DNA from: Richelia sinica FACHB-800
GTDB lineage: Bacteria; Cyanobacteriota; Cyanobacteriia; Cyanobacteriales; Nostocaceae
Reading direction: 5' to 3'
Assembly: GCF_014698825.1 (NCBI RefSeq)
Contig: NZ_JACJTT010000011.1
Location: forward strand, 60,685 to 124,684
DNA length: 64,000 nucleotides
The notes beneath the pieces were generated by a model that searched no databases, was not told where the DNA came from, and saw only the letters and a list, made by a program, of their open reading frames with translations. A program made the translations under genes and the position numbers. The first letter of the stretch is position 1. The number at the start of each line of letters is the position of its first letter. Positions 60,542-64,000 of the stretch are shown piece after piece.

Positions 60542-60685
60542 ATGTCTATTTTTCGTCAATACATTGCTCCATTACTCGTTGTTTTGGTGTTTCTCATTGC
60601 CTTAGTGGCAGTCAGCGCCCGTATCTTTTTACCCTCCGATATGGCAGCACCTGCACCCATTGGCATAATTCTGGGTTATTGGTAA
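60542..60685 (+). CDS. 47-residue membrane protein, unknown function
   Basis: Starts at ATG 60542 and stops at TAA 60683-60685. It has a basic N-terminus (MSIFRQYIAP), one hydrophobic helix (LLVVLVFLIALVAVSARIF) and a short periplasmic or lumenal tail with MAAPAPIG. The shape is that of a small single-pass membrane peptide. Similar short proteins occur in related cyanobacteria as far as I recall. Function unknown. Confidence 0.65.
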   Translation: MSIFRQYIAPLLVVLVFLIALVAVSARIFLPSDMAAPAPIGIILGYW

Positions 60686-60723
60686 TGGGTGATGGGGAGT
60701 AAATTCTGACCAATTAACGGCTC

Positions 60724-61212
60724 TTGATTTTGAATTCCTTACCATCGGGTTACTATCTTCATCGTGGCTCTATCAGAGATAGGGCCTCACTGATCAAGTT
60801 CATGGTTTTGACTTACCAGGAACTATTCCCCCATCAAGATTTTTCCCATCTTGACTCCACAGTCCAACAATATTTATCTAGTGATACACCTTTGTGGTGG
60901 GTCAAGGAAGAAGGGGAGAACAACAAAGGAGGAGAAAATGCTCCTCCCATTGCCTGCCTATGGGCAGGAAACGCCATTGATCAAATTAGTGGCAACCGCC
61001 ATGCTCATATTTTTCTGCTTTACGTAGTCCCAGAACATCGAAGATGGGGCATTGGTAAGGCTTTAATGCACCATTTAGAAAATTGGGCAGGGCAACGGGG
61101 TGATCGCCAAATTGGACTACAAGTATTTGCATCTAATGCCCCGGCCCTGAATCTTTATCAACAGCTGGGCTATCAAACCCAATCTCTATGGATGGTCAAG
61201 CCTCTTTCCTAA
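60724..61212 (+). CDS. GNAT acetyltransferase
   Basis: A 162-residue protein. The acetyl-CoA-binding segment is VVPEHRRWGIGKALMHHLE, followed by the C-terminal GLQVFASNAPALNLYQQLGY. It acetylates an unknown amine. Both candidate starts are TTG (60724 and 60730), so the N-terminus is uncertain. Confidence 0.82.
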   Translation: MILNSLPSGYYLHRGSIRDRASLIKFMVLTYQELFPHQDFSHLDSTVQQYLSSDTPLWWVKEEGENNKGGENAPPIACLWAGNAIDQISGNRHAHIFLLYVVPEHRRWGIGKALMHHLENWAGQRGDRQIGLQVFASNAPALNLYQQLGYQTQSLWMVKPLS

Positions 61213-61946
61213 CAGCCATAAAACCATCTACAGAATTTTTCACCTCATTTTCTGTAAACCATATCTTCAGACAGAGAATAAATTACTCAAAAGCCATCAC
61301 AATATTTTCAATTCCCCGATAGTAGACCCACTGGTGCCAAAACATCCGCATTGCTCAATATTGCTCAATCATCATACTGGGAATTGTCATTATCTTGGTC
61401 ATGTCACCAGTAATACAGATTTACATTGATCAGTGAATCAAGGTTGCAGCTAGTCTTGCAGTCATATCATGTCATACCTGGATTTTATGTGCCCCAATTG
61501 CAACTCTAGGTCTCACCCCACTGACAAATACACAAGAATAGATTAGCCTTAGCTGAACAACTTGAAAATAGTCCGGACATCATCTCTAATTAGATGAAGG
61601 AAAGAGTATATTCTTGTTTTTTTGGTAATTGTTACAGTTATAAAGTTGGGTAAGTTTGATATTAGCTTTCTCAAATAAAAACAGCATCATATTATAGATG
61701 ATTATCATTGCCAATCCGGTGTAATTATTATCATTGAAAACATTAATTATTCACATTGGCAAACCAAATTACCAGAAAGTTAGCAATATAGTGACAAGCT
61801 AGTAATTTATAAGAATGAGAATACCTCATCTGATAGGTATTTATTTTATCTTTGGACTTGTCTACTTGATAAAAGTATTGTTTTGTCTATTATTTATTGT
61901 TGGTAAAAACTAGATTTTTATAGCAGACTCAGGAGGGTATTTAACT
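61213..61946. other. Intergenic region upstream of the TM2-domain gene
   Basis: 734 AT-rich bases with no recognisable gene on either strand. The last bases hold a strong Shine-Dalgarno (aggagg) for the TM2-domain gene. Nothing else is supported. Confidence 0.45.
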
Positions 61947-62222
61947 ATGGCCAATCTCAATCCTTCTCATACTACCAAACAACTCTTAGCAGGTTACAGC
62001 GGGATCGTATTTGGTGGATTTGGATTACATAAATTTATTCTTGGCTACACCACCGAAGGTTTCATTATGTTAGCTATTGCTGTAGGTGGTGGTTCCGTTA
62101 CTTATGGGTTTACCCTCCTGGTTATGCAATTAATCGGTTTAATTGAAGGGATTATTTATTTAAACAAAGACCACGAAGATTTTGTGAATACATACTTTAT
62201 TAACAAACAAGGTTGGTTCTAG
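61947..62222 (+). CDS. TM2-domain protein
   Basis: A 91-residue protein with two hydrophobic segments (about 15-30 and 35-65) and the TM2 pattern GGFGLHKFILGYTTEGFIML. TM2 proteins are small membrane proteins of unknown biochemical role. The gene has a strong ribosome binding site (aggagg, 10 bases before the ATG), suggesting high expression. It is 13 bases from the next small gene. Confidence 0.85.
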   Translation: MANLNPSHTTKQLLAGYSGIVFGGFGLHKFILGYTTEGFIMLAIAVGGGSVTYGFTLLVMQLIGLIEGIIYLNKDHEDFVNTYFINKQGWF

Positions 62223-62235
62223 GACGGCTGTAGTG

Positions 62236-62418
62236 ATGTCGAATTTTAAACCTAAACAATTTCTCTGGTTAATTATTATGGTAGCCAGCGTAGGATATTT
62301 CCGGGTTATGGCTGATTTAGAAATTAATTACTTCTACAAAAGCTTGGTATTGATGATCCCCATTCAGTTAGCCGCAACTATTTTCATGACTAAAGTCAGG
62401 ATAAAGGGAGAAAATTAG
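62236..62418 (+). CDS. 60-residue membrane protein next to the TM2 gene
   Basis: ATG 62236 gives MSNFKPKQFLWLIIMVASVG and two hydrophobic helices separated by a short loop, with a basic C-terminus (VRIKGEN). A GTG one codon earlier is also possible. It follows the TM2 gene closely and is probably co-transcribed. No family recognised. Confidence 0.6.
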   Translation: MSNFKPKQFLWLIIMVASVGYFRVMADLEINYFYKSLVLMIPIQLAATIFMTKVRIKGEN

Positions 62419-62449
62419 AAGTATTTGATTCTGCCATCGGCGGCAAATT

Positions 62450-63919
62450 TTAGCTCCTCAACCGTACACATATAGAGTGCCACAGTCCTTTTAAAAAGTT
62501 ACACAGATGATTTAGCCAACTCGATGGTGGAGGATCTACTGGTCTATCCTGTGGTGAAAGGCCGTGAATGGCATTGTTGCAATCTTGGACTTGAGCATCG
62601 AGTTTCATTGTTTGATAGAGTTGGGCCGCATGACGATAAGCACCAATTGCATCTGATTCACGGTTCACCTTCGCTAAGGCTGAACCTAAATTAAACCAGT
62701 TGTCTGCTTCCATCAACTGATCGCCAATTTCTTGGGCTATCTGTAAGGACTGTTGATAAAACTCAATTGCTTGCTGGTATTTTCCCCAGGATTGGTAAGC
62801 TATTCCTATCTTTTTTAAGACAGTTCCTTCTTCAAAGCGATCGCCTATTTCTCTGGCTATCTGCAAGGACTGTTGATGAAAACTAATCGCTTGTTGGTAT
62901 TGCTCTAAGGATTGGTAAGCAAGTCCTATCTTACCCAAAGCTTTACATTTCCCAAACCGATCACCAGTTTCTCTAGCGATATTCAACCACTGTTGGTAAA
63001 ACTCTATGGCTTGTTGATATTGTGTCCAGGATTGGTAACAATTGCCGATATTGCCTAAGGCACTGCCTTGATCAACACGATTACCAATTTCTCTAGCGAT
63101 ATTCAACCACTGTTGGTAAAAATCAATAGCCTGTTGGTACTGTTCCAAGTTTTGGTGACAATTGCCGATACAACCCAAGGCACTGGCTTGATCAACACGA
63201 TCGCCTATTTCTCTAGCGATGTTCAACCACTGTTGGTAAAAATCAATAGCCTGTTGGTACTGTTCTAAGTTTTGGTAACAATTGCCGATATGACCCAAGG
63301 CACTGGCTTGATCAACACGATCGCCTATTTCTCTAGCAATGTTTAACCACCGTTGGTGAGATTCTATGGCCTGTTGGTACTGCCTCAAGGATTGGTAAGC
63401 AGTGCCGATACAACCCAAGGCTCTCCCTTCCCCCAGGCGATTATTGCTATCTCTGGCTATATTTAACCGCTGTTGATGAAATTCTATGGACTGTTGATAT
63501 TGCCCCAAAGATTGGTAAGCATTACCGATATAACCCAAGGCTCTGACTTCACCAAGGCGATCGCCTATTTCTCTAGCAATGTTTAACCACTGTTGGTGAA
63601 ATTCTATGGCCTTTTGGTATTGTCCCAAGGATTGGTAAGCCACTCCTATATAACCGGCTGTGTTTCCTTCCTCTTGGCGATCGCCAATTTCTCTAACTAT
63701 CGGCAACAACTGGAGATAAAAATGCAGTGAATATTGGTACTGTCCCCAGGAGTAGTAAGCATCACCGATATAACCCAAGGCTCTTCCTTCCTCTTGGCGA
63801 TTGCCAATTTCTCTGGCTATCTGCAAGGACTGTTGATGATACTCTATTGCCTGTTGGTACTGCCCCAAATATTGGTAAATCAGTCCCATATAACCCACCT
63901 TCCGCACCCTAACTGTCAC
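62450..63919 (-). CDS. TPR-repeat protein, 11 units
   Basis: A 489-residue protein built of eleven 40-residue TPR units with consensus GYIGNAYQSLGQYQQAIEFY plus QQWLNIAREIGDR. Units 6 and 7 are nearly identical, also at DNA level, showing recent duplication; the gene contains clear 120-base tandem repeats. The C-terminal ~45 residues are not repeat and end LWHSICVRLRS. The start is uncertain: GTG 63919 or ATG 63889 (AAGG 8 bases upstream). The first repeat lacks part of its helix A, and no catalytic or signal domain is attached, which suggests loss of an N-terminal part. Probably a protein-binding scaffold. Confidence 0.8.
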   Translation of the reverse strand: MTVRVRKVGYMGLIYQYLGQYQQAIEYHQQSLQIAREIGNRQEEGRALGYIGDAYYSWGQYQYSLHFYLQLLPIVREIGDRQEEGNTAGYIGVAYQSLGQYQKAIEFHQQWLNIAREIGDRLGEVRALGYIGNAYQSLGQYQQSIEFHQQRLNIARDSNNRLGEGRALGCIGTAYQSLRQYQQAIESHQRWLNIAREIGDRVDQASALGHIGNCYQNLEQYQQAIDFYQQWLNIAREIGDRVDQASALGCIGNCHQNLEQYQQAIDFYQQWLNIAREIGNRVDQGSALGNIGNCYQSWTQYQQAIEFYQQWLNIARETGDRFGKCKALGKIGLAYQSLEQYQQAISFHQQSLQIAREIGDRFEEGTVLKKIGIAYQSWGKYQQAIEFYQQSLQIAQEIGDQLMEADNWFNLGSALAKVNRESDAIGAYRHAAQLYQTMKLDAQVQDCNNAIHGLSPQDRPVDPPPSSWLNHLCNFLKGLWHSICVRLRS

Positions 63920-64000
63920 ACATCAAAAAAAGCCACCAAAATAGTACACAAGAACTAAAGCTTATTTAAGTCCTAAGAGAGTTAATGAAAATAAGTATCA

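Overview
The window looks like chromosome from a filamentous, probably heterocyst-forming cyanobacterium (Nostocales, Nostoc/Anabaena type). Signs of this are the many HIP1 octamers (GCGATCGC) in genes on both strands, the AT-rich spacers with short palindromes and heptanucleotide repeats, a ferredoxin-type glutamate synthase, the cytochrome b6f subunit PetL, a DevBCA-type exporter, and a ComFB / SigG neighbourhood that I recall from Anabaena. I see no phage, transposase, CRISPR array, rRNA or tRNA, so this is mostly core genome with lineage-specific genes between.

Layout. 1-9162: a partial membrane GTPase, three multi-pass GT-C type sugar transferases and a secreted polysaccharide deacetylase. 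9313-16729: glutamate synthase (glsF) and a secreted phosphodiester glycosidase-like protein. 16933-31327: Nudix hydrolase, double-domain hemerythrin, malQ, a RodZ-like protein overlapping an rRNA pseudouridine synthase, DUF2993 protein, cdsA, cbiT, a Ser/Thr kinase, a short TatA/E gene, an Alg9-like transferase, dxr and hflX. 31623-45928: acetyltransferase, bioB, petL on the minus strand, aroB, an ABC-2 exporter pair, MscS channel, leuB, prepilin peptidase, accD, an MFS transporter and an M15 peptidase. 46445-54035: devB-devC-devA-like exporter, M23 peptidase, ComFB-type protein, L,D-transpeptidase, ECF sigma factor and putative anti-sigma factor. 54065-63919: comF-like gene, glutathione-dependent formaldehyde dehydrogenase, avtA, rimM, ampG-like transporter with small downstream genes, an acetyltransferase, a TM2-domain pair and an 11-unit TPR protein.

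Themes. Much of the gene content serves the cell envelope: membrane sugar transfer, polysaccharide deacetylation, phospholipid synthesis (CdsA), peptidoglycan turnover (M15, M23, L,D-transpeptidase, AmpG-like) and envelope regulation (RodZ-like, SigG and anti-sigma). The rest is housekeeping metabolism: nitrogen assimilation, isoprenoid, shikimate, leucine, biotin, fatty acid and corrinoid steps, and glycogen breakdown.

I found no clear new multi-gene system. The most useful points are: the conserved 5' end of hflX lies upstream of any usable start and one base in a six-cytosine run would restore an ATG; petL, a TatA/E gene and a 47-residue membrane protein are small real genes; an intrinsic terminator without an upstream gene may mark a small RNA; and one intergenic repeat is present in two inverted copies, one split by another repeat.
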